64,000 bases of DNA, taken from positions 124,001 to 188,000 of the forward strand of contig NZ_JACNEP010000007.1 in NCBI RefSeq assembly GCF_014270035.1, written 5' to 3'. The DNA is from Neptunicella marina (lineage in GTDB: Bacteria; Pseudomonadota; Gammaproteobacteria; Enterobacterales; Alteromonadaceae). The notes beneath the pieces were generated by a model. That model saw only the letters and a program-made list of their open reading frames with translations. It did no database searches and was not told where the DNA came from. Shown here piece after piece: positions 26,563-36,338 of this stretch (position 1 is the stretch's first letter; every line of letters starts with the position of its first letter). Position numbers and translations under genes: made by a program.

Positions 26563-27732
26563 GTGCGACTTTCGTATACCAGTTCATTTTGGCTAGCGTG
26601 TAGCGTATTACTCCTGACTTTTTTTGTATCAGGCACTCCTATTTCGCTGTTCAATCTTTACCGGTTACAGGAAGGATTAAGCAATGCTGATTTAGGTATA
26701 GTATCGCTGGGATATTTTATCGCTGCGGCATCAGCCTTGCTGATTTTTGGCCGCATATCAAACCATACAGGGCGTAAACCCCTGTTATATACAGCAATCG
26801 TGTGTTTGCTCACATCCTGTGCTTTATTGTTAATGATGCATAGTGTATCCGTTTTGCTATTAGCACGAATTTTACAGGGCTTTGCCTGCGGCATTGCCTC
26901 GAGCAACATTGCGGCTTATCTGGTCGATGTATCTGAACAACAACCTGGCTGGCTGGTGGCGTTAATTACCAGTTGCTCTCCTATGCTTGGGATTTCCGGT
27001 GGTGCAATTAGCAGCGGCGCTCTGGCAACCTGGGGACCGGCTCCCCGTTCACTCATATACATGCTTTTAATGGTAATCCTGAGCAGCATACTGGTTACCA
27101 CATGGTTTGCACAGGAAAGTATTAAGCCCAAAGGCGGCTGGCTACTGTCATTACGCCCCAGGCTCTATTTACCGGAGGGCAAAAACAAGACATTCCTCAC
27201 CACCGCAGGTGTGGTGATTGCCACCTGGTCACTGGGCGCGTTTTATCAGGCATTTGGCCCCTCTGTTTTGGCACAAAAACTTAATCAAAGCAGTGCATTT
27301 ATGTCGGCAATCGCATTTTCGTCAGTCATGATCCTCACTCCTTTGGGTGGGTATATCAGCCGTTACTATCGCCCTCACATTGCAATCAGGTTGGGCATGG
27401 GGGCATTTATTGTTGCTTCATTTACCATACTCATATCACTTAAACAGGGATGGCTGATATCATTTATCGGCGCCAGTTTACTTGTGGGGCTATCACAGGG
27501 TGTTGCCACTGCGGCCTGCTTACACCTGTTGTTACACGGGATCACAAGTGAACATCGTGCCGGCACACTGGCCACTGTGTTTGTAACGTCTTATTCAGGT
27601 GCAGTGTTTCCGGGAGCAATTGCCAGTGCCTTTGCGCACAATCTTAGTGTGTTTCAATTATGCATGGGTTATGTGGGATTAGGATTCGTTGCAGCAACGT
27701 TTGCGATTATCATGTCCGCTAAACTGGAATGA
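26563..27732 (+). CDS. MFS transporter
   Basis: 389 aa from the GTG at 26563, chosen because AAGGAG lies six bases upstream; a GTG 15 bp earlier has no such site. Twelve TM helices are predicted. The MFS loop 2-3 signature is GRISNHTGRKPLLY. Loop 4-5 contains LLLARILQGFACGIASSN. It belongs to the drug/metabolite efflux class by layout, substrate unknown. Last gene of the AraC-controlled operon, 32 bp after the broken cyclophilin-like gene. Export of a toxic aldehyde or aromatic would fit the cupin and dehydrogenase next door, but this is inference. Confidence 0.87.
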   Translation: MRLSYTSSFWLACSVLLLTFFVSGTPISLFNLYRLQEGLSNADLGIVSLGYFIAAASALLIFGRISNHTGRKPLLYTAIVCLLTSCALLLMMHSVSVLLLARILQGFACGIASSNIAAYLVDVSEQQPGWLVALITSCSPMLGISGGAISSGALATWGPAPRSLIYMLLMVILSSILVTTWFAQESIKPKGGWLLSLRPRLYLPEGKNKTFLTTAGVVIATWSLGAFYQAFGPSVLAQKLNQSSAFMSAIAFSSVMILTPLGGYISRYYRPHIAIRLGMGAFIVASFTILISLKQGWLISFIGASLLVGLSQGVATAACLHLLLHGITSEHRAGTLATVFVTSYSGAVFPGAIASAFAHNLSVFQLCMGYVGLGFVAATFAIIMSAKLE

Positions 27733-27747
27733 TATATAGCGCTACAT

Positions 27748-27775
27748 AAAAAAGGCGCTGAACGCGCCTTTTCAT
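27748..27775. terminator. Bidirectional terminator
   Basis: AAAAGGCGC-tgaac-GCGCCTTTT between the convergent MFS and cupin genes. Confidence 0.9.
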
Positions 27776-27787
27776 TGTTTACAGAGG

Positions 27788-28228
27788 TTAATCTTTTATT
27801 AGGGTGGCAGATAAATACTGCTCATCAGAAACCGCTTCAAACCAATCAACTGGCTTGCCGTCCAGTGCTTCCTGAATGGCCACATGCTGCATTGACTGGC
27901 TATCAGTCGCACCATGCCAGTGACGTTTTCCGCAATTACACCAGATAATATCACCGGGACGAATTTCAGTTTTGTCACCGCCTTCACACTGAGTCCAGCC
28001 CACTCCTTCGGTAACCAGTAATATCTGTCCCAACGGATGGCTATGCCAGTGAGTACGGGCACCCGCGTCGAAATTAACCACCGCCATGCCCACCCGGGCA
28101 GGTGCTGGCGCATTAAATAATTTACTGATGATTACCTTACCGGTAAACCAGTCTTTGGGACCCTCAATTGGTTTAAAACTGTCAGCACGTAACACTTGCA
28201 TATTATTGGCTTCAGTATCGCTACTCAT
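27788..28228 (-). CDS. Cytoplasmic cupin protein, (R)-mandelonitrile-lyase-like
   Basis: 146 aa, no signal peptide. Cupin motif 1 THWHSHPLGQILLVTEG and motif 2 CNCGKRHWHGATDS. It is a paralogue of the exported cupin at 25654-26172. An odd C-N-C pair sits just before motif 2. GGGAG lies seven bases upstream of the ATG. It follows the alcohol dehydrogenase by 74 bp on the same strand and is probably cotranscribed with it from a promoter carrying copy 2 of the AraC motif. Confidence 0.83.
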   Translation of the reverse strand: MSSDTEANNMQVLRADSFKPIEGPKDWFTGKVIISKLFNAPAPARVGMAVVNFDAGARTHWHSHPLGQILLVTEGVGWTQCEGGDKTEIRPGDIIWCNCGKRHWHGATDSQSMQHVAIQEALDGKPVDWFEAVSDEQYLSATLIKD

Positions 28229-28302
28229 CGTTTTCTCCCACTTAGTTTTAGTAAATGAACATTACCTAAAGGTGAGATCAGAACCTCACGTTCAGGTTTG
28301 AA

Positions 28303-29352
28303 TTAAAAATCTGAAGCCTGCATACCAACCACAAAACGATAATGCACATCGGAGCGCTCCAAACGCTCAAAGGCCTGATTGATGTCCTGCATTTTGATCA
28401 TTTCCACTTCAGGCATAACCTGCATACGCGCGCAGAAATCAAGCATTTCCTGAGTTTCGGCAATACCGCCAATAATCGAACCGGCAATACGGCGGCGCCC
28501 CAGAATCATAGGTACGCTGTTTATTTCAGCCAATGGCCCCACCTGTCCCACTAAAGTAAGCGTGCCATCCACTTTTAACAAAGGAATATAAGGCGTGACA
28601 TCATGCTTAACCGGCACAGTATCGACAATTAAATCAAACTGACCGGCGGCTTTTTCCATGCTGTCGTTATCTTGTGAAATTAAAAAGGCATCTGCGCCTA
28701 AGTTTAGGGCATCATCTTTTTTACTGTGCGAGCGGCTAACAACGGTCACATGTGCGCCCATGGCCACTGCCAGTTTGACCGCCATATGGCCTAAACCACC
28801 CATGCCAATAACCGCGACTTTACTGCCGGGGCCTACATTCCAGGAGCGTAAAGGGGAATAAGTCGTAATACCTGCGCATAACAAAGGTGCCGTTTTGGCT
28901 AAATCTAACGATTGGGGCACGCTTAACACAAATTCCTGGCGTACCACGATATGTTTGGCATAACCGCCTTTGGTAATGTCCTGAGTATGGCGATCCGGGC
29001 TGTTATAGGTTTGGGTAAAGCCTTCAACACAGAATTGCTCTTCACCATCGTGGCAGTGGTGGCAGCTTTGGCAACTGTCAACCATGCAGCCTACCGCTAC
29101 ATGGTCACCGACTTTATATTGATGAACAGCAGAACCTACTTCGATAACACGTCCAACAATTTCATGACCTGGCACATTGGGGTAAATCGTCCATCCCCAG
29201 TCATTTTTCACTGTGTGTAAATCACTGTGGCATACGCCACTGTATAAAATTTCGATTGCCACATCGTCGTGTCTTAGTGATCGGCAATCAAATTCCATGG
29301 GTTTTAAGGGGCTGGTCGCAGACTCAGCAGCATAGCCAATGGTTTTTATCAT
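28303..29352 (-). CDS. Zinc-dependent NADP alcohol/aldehyde dehydrogenase (YahK/AhR-like)
   Basis: 349 aa. Catalytic zinc ligands Cys40 in YSGVCHSDLH, the His in VPGHEIVGRV, and the downstream Cys in LLCAGITTYSPL. The structural zinc set is CQSCHHCHDGEEQFC. The Rossmann motif VIGMGGLGHMAVKLA precedes SRSHSKKDDA, whose Ser/Arg suits NADPH. This is the cinnamyl-alcohol-dehydrogenase clade, like E. coli YahK (broad aldehyde reductase). AGAGGA lies nine bases upstream of the ATG. First gene of a two-gene operon with a cupin; a candidate AraC-regulator operator lies 115 bp upstream. Role: likely aldehyde detoxification. Confidence 0.9.
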   Translation of the reverse strand: MIKTIGYAAESATSPLKPMEFDCRSLRHDDVAIEILYSGVCHSDLHTVKNDWGWTIYPNVPGHEIVGRVIEVGSAVHQYKVGDHVAVGCMVDSCQSCHHCHDGEEQFCVEGFTQTYNSPDRHTQDITKGGYAKHIVVRQEFVLSVPQSLDLAKTAPLLCAGITTYSPLRSWNVGPGSKVAVIGMGGLGHMAVKLAVAMGAHVTVVSRSHSKKDDALNLGADAFLISQDNDSMEKAAGQFDLIVDTVPVKHDVTPYIPLLKVDGTLTLVGQVGPLAEINSVPMILGRRRIAGSIIGGIAETQEMLDFCARMQVMPEVEMIKMQDINQAFERLERSDVHYRFVVGMQASDF

Positions 29353-29466
29353 AAATGCAATCCTCTGTTGGGTAAGCCCAAAAGTGTAGTCAGTCGGGGA
29401 AATATCACCGGCTAAGTGTGGAAAACATTTTGCAAAAATTATTCAACTTGCTGTAGATACAATCAT

Positions 29467-29487
29467 GGCAAGTGATTGCCTAATCGT
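29467..29487 (-). promoter_or_regulatory. Candidate AraC-regulator operator, copy 2
   Basis: The minus strand reads ACGATTAGGCAAT followed by CACTTGCC. It differs at only two of 21 positions from the copy at 25562-25582 and lies upstream of the dehydrogenase operon in the same relative orientation. Confidence 0.75.
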
Positions 29488-29532
29488 CCGGCTAACGTAT
29501 AAAAGTTGAAATGTAATTTTCAAATGGGGTAA

Positions 29533-29562
29533 TAAAAAACCGGCATAAAGCCGGCTTTTTAA
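29533..29562 (-). terminator. Terminator of the cyo operon
   Basis: The minus strand reads AAAAAGCCGGC-tttat-GCCGGTTTTTTATT, about 15 bp past the cyoE stop. Confidence 0.9.
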
Positions 29563-29576
29563 TCATTCAATTGCGA

Positions 29577-30461
29577 TTAATTGAGCATCACAAACTGGGG
29601 TGCGATGCTCTGATAATCCAGTGCCATCGTCAGGCTCAGCGCGGTGATATTGAGAATAGAATAAGCAAATATCTGTCTGGCCCAGCCGACCACATTGGTA
29701 TCACGTCGATAACCGCGCAGCGCCATCAATAACCACCAAAAGCTGCTGATACAGGTCACAGCCATAAAGGCCACGCCGGTATAGCCACTAATCGGCAATA
29801 ACATGGTCACTAATGCATACACCGCGATATACAACATAATATGCAGCTTGGCTTTTTCAATGCCTTGTGCAACAGGCAATACCGGAATATTGGCCGCTTT
29901 GTAATCATCAAAACGGAAAATCGCAATCGCGTAGGAATGCGGCATTTGCCATAAGCTAAACATGGTCAGCAAAATGGCCGCTCCCGCATCAAACTGGCCG
30001 GTTACCGCGCAATATCCAACCACCGGAGGAACGGCGCCGGATAAACTGCCTACCAGGGTGCCATATACCGAATGACGCTTCATATACAGGCTATACAAGC
30101 CCACATACACCACATAGCCAAGCGCTGCAAAAAACACCGCCATTGCATTGGTATAAACGGCCAGTAACGCAAAACCAGCAACGCCTAACACAATGCCGTG
30201 GCTCAACGCTGCCAACAGTGACATTTCACCGGTGACGGTAACGCGCTTTTGGGTGCGCTGCATACGCGCATCGATATCGCGATCAATACAGTTGTTGATG
30301 GCACAACCTGAGGCGACAACTAATGACAGCCCCACCAGTGTTGCAACCATCAGCCAGCCGTTGACGTCACCACGCGAAGCCAGTAAAAATCCGCCCGCCA
30401 CCGAGATTAAATTACCAAAAATAATGCCCGGTTTAGTGACTTGTAAATAACGGCGAAACAT
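29577..30461 (-). CDS. cyoE: Protoheme IX farnesyltransferase (heme O synthase)
   Basis: 294 aa, about nine TM helices. UbiA-family aspartate motifs: [18 protein letters not shown] (first, NxxxDxxxD) and [12 protein letters not shown] (second). It adds the farnesyl group to heme b to give heme O for the bo3 oxidase. Last gene of cyoABCDE, after cyoD by a 36-bp gap; AGGA precedes the ATG. Length equals that of E. coli CyoE. Confidence 0.96.
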   Translation of the reverse strand: MFRRYLQVTKPGIIFGNLISVAGGFLLASRGDVNGWLMVATLVGLSLVVASGCAINNCIDRDIDARMQRTQKRVTVTGEMSLLAALSHGIVLGVAGFALLAVYTNAMAVFFAALGYVVYVGLYSLYMKRHSVYGTLVGSLSGAVPPVVGYCAVTGQFDAGAAILLTMFSLWQMPHSYAIAIFRFDDYKAANIPVLPVAQGIEKAKLHIMLYIAVYALVTMLLPISGYTGVAFMAVTCISSFWWLLMALRGYRRDTNVVGWARQIFAYSILNITALSLTMALDYQSIAPQFVMLN

Positions 30462-30497
30462 AAGCTGTATCCTGTAAAAACGATGTACTGACTAAGG

Positions 30498-30860
30498 TCA
30501 GTACATCATCATCGCGTTGGATTCGTAAATGATCCAAACCGACAAACCCACCACCATAAAGATGATTAAGGCACTGAAGATAAAGGCAATTGAACTGGCT
30601 TTACCTTCTTCGGTTACAAAGTTTAAGTGCAGAAAATACTTAAGATGCACCCAAACCTGTACCACAGCCATGGTCACAATCGTCCATAGCACGGTCGCTT
30701 TGGAGTAATCCCCTTCCATTACCATGTAAAAAGGGATAACGGTTAAAATCACCGATAATACAAAACCAATTAAGTAAGATTTCACATCACCATGTGATGC
30801 ATCATGCTGTTCGTGGTGCGTGGTATGCTGCACGCCCACCTGGGTTCCACTATGACTCAT
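30498..30860 (-). CDS. cyoD: Cytochrome bo3 oxidase subunit IV
   Basis: 120 aa from ATG 30860, which overlaps the cyoC stop as TAATG; upstream in-frame codons are not needed. A His-rich N-terminus (HTTHHEQHDASHG) is followed by three TM helices (SYLIGFVLSVILTVIPFYMV, TVLWTIVTMAVVQVWVHLKY, IAFIFSALIIFMVVGLSVWI). FLHLN is the CyoD-typical segment. It helps assemble subunit I. Confidence 0.95.
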   Translation of the reverse strand: MSHSGTQVGVQHTTHHEQHDASHGDVKSYLIGFVLSVILTVIPFYMVMEGDYSKATVLWTIVTMAVVQVWVHLKYFLHLNFVTEEGKASSIAFIFSALIIFMVVGLSVWIIYESNAMMMY

Positions 30861-31486
30861 TACATCGCTCCCATCAGGTAAACAACGGTAAATACACAGA
30901 TCCACACCACGTCCAGGAAGTGCCAGAACAGGCTCAGGCAGCTCAAACGGGTAACCGTTTTATCGCCTAAGCCTTTACGTGCAACTTCAATAATCAGCGT
31001 GGTCATCCAAATCAAACCAGCAGTTACGTGCATACCGTGCAAACCAACTAACGAGAAAAAGCTGGTTAAAAACGCACTACGCTGTGGGCCGTTACCTTCA
31101 GCAATCAGGTGATGGAATTCATTGATTTCCATGCCGATAAACACCGCGCCAAACACAAAGGTCACCGCCAGCCACGCCAGCACCGCTTTTTGTTTTTTGG
31201 CGTGCGCTGAAATCATCGCAAAACCAAAGGTGATGCTACTTAACAACAGCGCGGCAGTTTCAATGCCAACGTAATCCAGTTCGAAAATATCTTTGCCCGA
31301 GACACCACCGGCAGTGTTCATATACAACACGGCATAAGTGGCGAAAAACGAGGCGAACAACAAACAGTCGGTCATCAGGTATAACCAGAAACCAAACACA
31401 TTGTTGCTTGGGTGAGCATGATGCTCGTGATCATCGCCGTGAGCGTGACTCAATTCAGGATTTAAACTTGACGGAACAGCGGTCAT
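30860..31486 (-). CDS. cyoC: Cytochrome bo3 oxidase subunit III
   Basis: 208 aa with five TM helices. It has [20 protein letters not shown] at the N-terminus and [12 protein letters not shown] and [17 protein letters not shown] near the C-terminus, all subunit III hallmarks. A His/Asp/Glu-rich leader ([12 protein letters not shown]) precedes the first helix. It overlaps cyoB by four bases (ATGA) and cyoD by one base. Confidence 0.96.
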   Translation of the reverse strand: MTAVPSSLNPELSHAHGDDHEHHAHPSNNVFGFWLYLMTDCLLFASFFATYAVLYMNTAGGVSGKDIFELDYVGIETAALLLSSITFGFAMISAHAKKQKAVLAWLAVTFVFGAVFIGMEINEFHHLIAEGNGPQRSAFLTSFFSLVGLHGMHVTAGLIWMTTLIIEVARKGLGDKTVTRLSCLSLFWHFLDVVWICVFTVVYLMGAM

Positions 31487-33471
31487 GCGTTGATCCCTCC
31501 TTTATTGCTATCAATATGTGCCTGTTCGATTTCTTCGATTTCAGCAGGCATCACGTAGTAATCCACGTCACTGGTGTAACAACGCTTGAAGAACACCACT
31601 ATGCCAAACAGGAAGCCTGCGGCGGCTAACCACCAGATGTGCCAGATCATGGCAAAACAGAAAGTGGTGAAACCAGCGCTCATCAATACACCGGCAGAGG
31701 TGTTTTTAGGCATGTGAATAGGTGCATACACTTCTGGCTTTTTGTAAGCCTGGCCTTTTTCCTTCATGTCAGTCCACGCATCGATATCATGTACAGTCGG
31801 GATTTCAGCAAAGTTGTAGTACTGAGGCGGAGACGCAGTAGACCATTCCAGTGTGTGGCCATTCCATGGGTCACCGGTTGTATCATCCAGCGCTTCACGG
31901 TTTTTGTAGCTCACAATCAGCTGAATGATTTGCGACAAAATACCGAACATAACAATCACAGCACCGCCACAAGCGATGTATAACCACATGTTCCAGTCAG
32001 GGTTGTCAGTGTGATTCAAACGACGGGTCATGCCCATAAAGCCCAGCACGTACAGCGGCATAAAGGCCACAAAGAAACCGACTAACCAGCACCAGAAAGA
32101 CGCTTTACCCCAACGCTCATCCAGTTTGAAACCAACTGCTTTGGGGAACCAGTAAGCAAAACCAGCCATGTAACCGAACACGGCTCCACCGATAATGGTG
32201 TTATGGAAGTGAGCAATCAGGAACAAACTGTTGTGCAATACAAAGTCAGCACCTGGAATGGCTAACAGAACGCCCGTCATACCACCGATAGTGAAGGTCA
32301 CCATAAAACCTAAAGTCCATAATACCGGCGGCGTTAAATGCAAACGGCCACGGTACATAGTGAACAACCAGTTAAACAATTTAACCCCGGTCGGTACGGC
32401 AATAACCATGGTCATCACACCAAAGAATGCATTCACGTTGGCGCTGGAACCCATAGTAAAGAAGTGGTGTAACCATACGATAAAGCCCAGAATTGAAATC
32501 GCACCACTGGCGTAAATCATCGACTTGTAGCCGAACAGACGTTTACCGGTAAAGGTAGAGATAACTTCTGAGAAAATACCAAAGGCTGGCAAAATCAGAA
32601 TGTAAACTTCAGGGTGACCCCAAGCCCAGAACAGGTTGATGTACATCATAGCGTTACCACCAGCTTCATTCGTGAAGAAGTGGAAACCTAAGTAACGATC
32701 CAGCGTTAACATCGCCAGTACGGCCGTTAAAATTGGGAAAGAGGCTGCAATCAGGATGTTGGCCCAGGTACAAGCCCAGGTGAATACCGGCATATCCATT
32801 AACTTCATGCCAGGCGCACGCATCTTAAAGACGGTCGCCAGGAAGTTAACCCCGGTAAGCAAGGTTCCTAATCCCGATATCTGCAATGCCCAGATATAAT
32901 AATCAACCCCGACACCCGGACTGTAACCCAGCTCAGATAACGGCGGATACGCCACCCAACCGGTTTTAGCGAACTCACCCACACCTAACGACAGGTTGAT
33001 CAGAATCGCACCACCGGTGGTTAACCAGAAGCTTAAGTTATTCATGAACGGGAATGCCACGTCACGCGCACCGATTTGCAGTGGCAGAACAATGTTCATC
33101 AGACCAATCATAAATGGCATCGCCATAAAGATGATCATAATTACACCGTGGGCGGTAAATATTTGGTCGTAGTGTTCAGGCGGTAAATACCCTTCTGCAC
33201 CACTGGTCGCAACGGCCAGCTGAGTACGCATCATTATGGCATCAGCAAAACCACGCAGTAACATAACCAGGGCCAGTACGATGTACATAATACCCAGACG
33301 TTTATGGTCAATTGAAGTGACCCAGTCACGCCAGAATACACCCCATTTGTTGTGCTTGGTCATCAGTACTGCAATCACCAAACCAATCAGGCCAACCACA
33401 GCCAGCGTGCCCATAACAATTGGCACATGGAACGGCACTGCGTCCCAGGTTAATTTTCCAAACAATGACAT
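31483..33471 (-). CDS. cyoB: Cytochrome bo3 ubiquinol oxidase subunit I
   Basis: 662 aa, about 15 TM helices, the same length as E. coli CyoB. Heme-copper oxidase motifs: [24 protein letters not shown] (low-spin heme His), [20 protein letters not shown] (CuB His cross-linked to Tyr, K channel), [10 protein letters not shown] (two CuB His) and HFHNTIIGG (heme His pair). It oxidises ubiquinol, reduces O2 to water and pumps protons. GGAG lies upstream of the ATG, and the gene follows cyoA directly. Confidence 0.97.
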   Translation of the reverse strand: MSLFGKLTWDAVPFHVPIVMGTLAVVGLIGLVIAVLMTKHNKWGVFWRDWVTSIDHKRLGIMYIVLALVMLLRGFADAIMMRTQLAVATSGAEGYLPPEHYDQIFTAHGVIMIIFMAMPFMIGLMNIVLPLQIGARDVAFPFMNNLSFWLTTGGAILINLSLGVGEFAKTGWVAYPPLSELGYSPGVGVDYYIWALQISGLGTLLTGVNFLATVFKMRAPGMKLMDMPVFTWACTWANILIAASFPILTAVLAMLTLDRYLGFHFFTNEAGGNAMMYINLFWAWGHPEVYILILPAFGIFSEVISTFTGKRLFGYKSMIYASGAISILGFIVWLHHFFTMGSSANVNAFFGVMTMVIAVPTGVKLFNWLFTMYRGRLHLTPPVLWTLGFMVTFTIGGMTGVLLAIPGADFVLHNSLFLIAHFHNTIIGGAVFGYMAGFAYWFPKAVGFKLDERWGKASFWCWLVGFFVAFMPLYVLGFMGMTRRLNHTDNPDWNMWLYIACGGAVIVMFGILSQIIQLIVSYKNREALDDTTGDPWNGHTLEWSTASPPQYYNFAEIPTVHDIDAWTDMKEKGQAYKKPEVYAPIHMPKNTSAGVLMSAGFTTFCFAMIWHIWWLAAAGFLFGIVVFFKRCYTSDVDYYVMPAEIEEIEQAHIDSNKGGINA

Positions 33472-33473
33472 AA

Positions 33474-34415
33474 TTACTCCCCTGCCCCCATTTGCATATG
33501 TTTCTTGTGCTGCATGTGATCTTTATGATCCATGTGAGCAGAATCTTCAGGTTTGCTGTAATAATCCATTTCGCCGTAATCCTGCATGTACTTCATCACG
33601 ATGGAATGGAACAAGCCTTTGTCCACGTGGCCGAAGTACTCAACCGGATTATTTTCACTGCGCTCAGCTAATTTGCTGTATTGCGCTTTGGTTAAATCAC
33701 CACCTTGCTGACGCACTTTTTCAACCCAGGCATCAAAATCTGCCTGTGTGGGTGTGGCAATCGCTTTGAATTGCATACCAGTAAAGCCTTCACCGCTGTA
33801 GTTAGCGGAGTAGCCATCATAGGTACCAGGGTGATCAGCAATCAGGTGGATTTGGGTTTCCATGCCGGCCATTGAATAAATCTGGCTGCCTAATTGCGGA
33901 ATAAAGAAAGAGTTCATCACACTCTCAGAGGTGATTTTGTACTTAACCGGCACACCTGTTGGGAACGCTAATTCATTCACCGAAGCAATGCCCAGCTCCG
34001 GGTAAATAAACAGCCATTTCCAGTCCAGTGATACCACTTCTACCGTCATATGCTTGCCCTTGCCTTCTAACGGCTTATAAGGGTCAAGCTCCTGAGTTGA
34101 TTGCCAGGTAATGACACCTAACACCACTACAATCACGATAGGAATAGCCCACACCACGGCTTCGATTTTGGTCGAATGCGCCCATTTAGGTGCGTAAATT
34201 TCAAAGTCACGGCTGGCGCGATATTTCCAGGCGAAATACAGCGTCAGAACGATAACCGGCACCACAACCAGCAACATCAGAATGGTTGAAATGATGATCA
34301 GATTCTTCTCATCCACACCCACCTGACCTTTAGGGTCGAGTATGCCGCCAGAACAACCAGTCAGAATAAATCCGATGGCGAACAGAGCGAGTTTACTAAG
34401 GTTTCGAATAAACAA
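33474..34415 (-). CDS. cyoA: Cytochrome bo3 oxidase subunit II (lipoprotein)
   Basis: 313 aa, TTG start with AAAGGA about nine bases before it. The signal ends in the lipobox LTGC, so Cys21 is lipid-modified as in E. coli CyoA. Two TM helices ([40 protein letters not shown]) lead to the cupredoxin domain ([37 protein letters not shown]), which lacks the CuA Cys pair, as expected for a quinol oxidase. The C-terminus has a Met/His-rich tail ([17 protein letters not shown]), longer than usual and possibly metal binding. First gene of cyoABCDE. Confidence 0.96.
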   Translation of the reverse strand: MFIRNLSKLALFAIGFILTGCSGGILDPKGQVGVDEKNLIIISTILMLLVVVPVIVLTLYFAWKYRASRDFEIYAPKWAHSTKIEAVVWAIPIVIVVVLGVITWQSTQELDPYKPLEGKGKHMTVEVVSLDWKWLFIYPELGIASVNELAFPTGVPVKYKITSESVMNSFFIPQLGSQIYSMAGMETQIHLIADHPGTYDGYSANYSGEGFTGMQFKAIATPTQADFDAWVEKVRQQGGDLTKAQYSKLAERSENNPVEYFGHVDKGLFHSIVMKYMQDYGEMDYYSKPEDSAHMDHKDHMQHKKHMQMGAGE

Positions 34416-34565
34416 AAGAATGTTTCCTTTAACCCAGAGATTGACAACTTCATCACTCCAAAGGAGCGATATGCGAACTCCGGCAACGGCCGGAAAATTT
34501 AGCCAGATAACTGCTGAGGCCGGTTACAAAAACCGATAAAAGGAAACTGAAACCAGCACATTAGG

Positions 34566-34587
34566 TTTGTTGTGACAACACAACAAA
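34566..34587. repeat. Perfect inverted repeat upstream of cyoA
   Basis: TTTGTTGTG-acaa-CACAACAAA, nine perfect pairs. It lies about 150 bp upstream of cyoA and 14 bp past the small membrane-protein gene. There is no T tract, so an operator or mRNA hairpin is more likely than a terminator. Confidence 0.6.
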
Positions 34588-34600
34588 TCCCAATCAACAA

Positions 34601-34999
34601 TTACTGCTGGCGAAACGGAGGTGCCCGGCAACCATGTGCAAGTTGCAACACAGAGCGGACAGAAATATCGAGAGGCAGGTCGATTCTGGCGTTTGAAGAA
34701 CAACAAACGCTGCGTAGTAAACGCAATAAATCAACCAGTAACAGGCTTAGCAAATACAACGCAGGGCGCGTTAGCTGAGCCACAACAATCAGGGCGCTAA
34801 AACAAGCAGCGAGCAAAAAATCTACCAGAGGCGGCTCATTAAACGAACCAAGCAAATCCGACGCATCGTGAGTCAAGCCAAAAAAATGCAGTACCACTTC
34901 CAATACAACAAACACCATTAACAACCAACAACGAGCGACAAGCTGTTCTGTCATAGAACAGGCTTTTTCGGCACTTGATGTGGTTAACTGCATCGGCAT
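34601..34999 (-). CDS. Putative small membrane protein upstream of cyo operon
   Basis: 132 aa with two or three hydrophobic stretches: WLLMVFVVLEVVLHFFG, and a long one around VDFLLAACFSALIVVAQLTR and LYLLSLLLVDLL. The tail is Cys/Arg-rich (RSVCCSSNAR, HGCRAPPFRQQ). There is no strong ribosome site at either the first ATG or the in-frame ATG at 34954. Same strand as cyo, 185 bp upstream. I do not recognise a family. Codon use is compatible with coding, but the call is uncertain. Confidence 0.45.
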   Translation of the reverse strand: MPMQLTTSSAEKACSMTEQLVARCWLLMVFVVLEVVLHFFGLTHDASDLLGSFNEPPLVDFLLAACFSALIVVAQLTRPALYLLSLLLVDLLRLLRSVCCSSNARIDLPLDISVRSVLQLAHGCRAPPFRQQ

Positions 35000-35351
35000 T
35001 TGACTACTCTGACGACCTGCTAAAACGGCTGCAGATTTATTGTTAAATCAGCAACCAAAGAATTCGGGCGCGCATCATAACAAAGCTTTCTAATACGGAT
35101 AAAGTATAAAGTTGATTAAAATCAATAACTTTACGGCTTTTTTATGCTTAATTAAAAAACAAATAAGTCGTAACAAATTGATTTTTATATGTTTTATAAA
35201 AAATAAATTTAGCGTAAAAACTAATAAAAACTCACGATTTTCAAATATTTACGAATATTTTTCGCACATAAATAGCGCTTACAAATAAAATTCCCGTCAA
35301 AAATACATTTTACAAACATAATTAACATTTATTTAACTAAAGGTGAGGCTT
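35000..35351. other. AT-rich intergenic region
   Basis: About 350 bp, strongly AT-rich with short A and T runs between 35090 and 35340. No coding frame, RNA or repeat that I can support. It would hold the promoter for the minus-strand small membrane gene and possibly cyo. Confidence 0.5.
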
Positions 35352-35513
35352 TTATGGGATCCGCCCAGCCATTCTTTCAATCGCCGGAATTTCATAATAT
35401 TTATCAGAATCTGCGTTTTTAAGTGCACCCAATGAGGCTTTTTGCGCTTTACGTTCTGCTACAGAAACACCAAATACGGCTTTAGGCTTTGACTTAAACC
35501 TGTTCGCAATCAT
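35352..35513 (-). CDS. Putative 53-aa basic protein
   Basis: From ATG 35513, with GAG six bases upstream: MIANRFKSKPKAVFGVSVAE, then a Lys/Ala-rich stretch, ending in EIPAIERMAGRIP. It is charged, without cysteine or signal peptide. Composition looks like a real small cytosolic protein. It is divergent from the CsgG-type lipoprotein gene, with about 130 bp between them. No family recognised. A longer frame to 35543 is possible. Confidence 0.4.
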   Translation of the reverse strand: MIANRFKSKPKAVFGVSVAERKAQKASLGALKNADSDKYYEIPAIERMAGRIP

Positions 35514-35640
35514 GTACATCTCGATACAATTTACTGTACACATCCGTGTTTAAATTCACGATAGAATTTATCCCTTACCGACGCAAACGATGTCACCTGC
35601 GGTGGCTATCTCCGTCATTTTTTAAAAAGGAATTGTTATC

Positions 35641-36324
35641 ATGTCTTTTAAACATTCACCTATCAAATTAGCTTTAGTAATGGCTATGGCTATGGCTAGC
35701 GCAATGTTAGGCGGTTGTGCCACTACATCTTCCAAAGTGGTTGAAACGCCCACTGTCGCGGCTTACAACACTCAATATAACGGTGAAAAAAGTAAGCTGG
35801 CAGTAGGCCGTTTTGTTAATCGCTCTAGTTTCCAAAATGGAATATTTTCCAACGGTCAGGACAGATTGGGTAATCAGGCTAAAACTGCCTTAATGAGCCA
35901 CTTACAGCAAACCAATCGTTTTACCGTGCTTGACAGAGATAACATGCAGGCACTGGCTGATGAAGCAGAGCTAACTGGCAGCAAACAAACGATTAGCGGC
36001 GCTAAATTTATTATCACCGGTGATGTAACTGAATTCGGCCGCAAGGAAGTAGGTGATAAACAATTATTTGGTCTGTTAGGAAAAGGCAAATCGCAGATTG
36101 CTTATGCCAAAGTGACGTTAAATGTGGTGGATGTTAATACTTCAGAAGTCGTGTATTCGGTACAAGGCGCAGGAGAATACAGCTTATCAGAACGAGAAAT
36201 TATCGGTTTTGGTAGCACCGCTAGCTACGATGCAACCTTAAATGGCAAAGTACTCGATTTGGCCATACGTGAAGTAGTGAATAAATTGGTCATCGGAATT
36301 GAATCCGGCAGCTGGAAAATCTGA
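35641..36324 (+). CDS. CsgG/HfaB-family lipoprotein
   Basis: 227 aa. Lipobox LGGC (Cys26). Mature part: KLAVGRFVNRSSFQNG, FTVLDRDNMQALADEAELTG, AKFIITGDVTEFGRKE, AYAKVTLNVVDVNTSEVVYS, all typical of CsgG domains (TolB-N-like fold). It is shorter than E. coli CsgG and not near curli genes. It heads an operon with DUF4810 and DUF799 lipoproteins, the same trio as in Neisseria (GNA1162 locus). The role of the trio is not established; an envelope complex at the outer membrane is likely. Confidence 0.88.
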   Translation: MSFKHSPIKLALVMAMAMASAMLGGCATTSSKVVETPTVAAYNTQYNGEKSKLAVGRFVNRSSFQNGIFSNGQDRLGNQAKTALMSHLQQTNRFTVLDRDNMQALADEAELTGSKQTISGAKFIITGDVTEFGRKEVGDKQLFGLLGKGKSQIAYAKVTLNVVDVNTSEVVYSVQGAGEYSLSEREIIGFGSTASYDATLNGKVLDLAIREVVNKLVIGIESGSWKI

Positions 36325-36338
36325 CACAAGGATCAAAA

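Noticed and set aside
34572-34778. Plus-strand 68-aa frame upstream of cyoA
   Set aside because: No ribosome site, composition like antisense of the membrane-protein frame.
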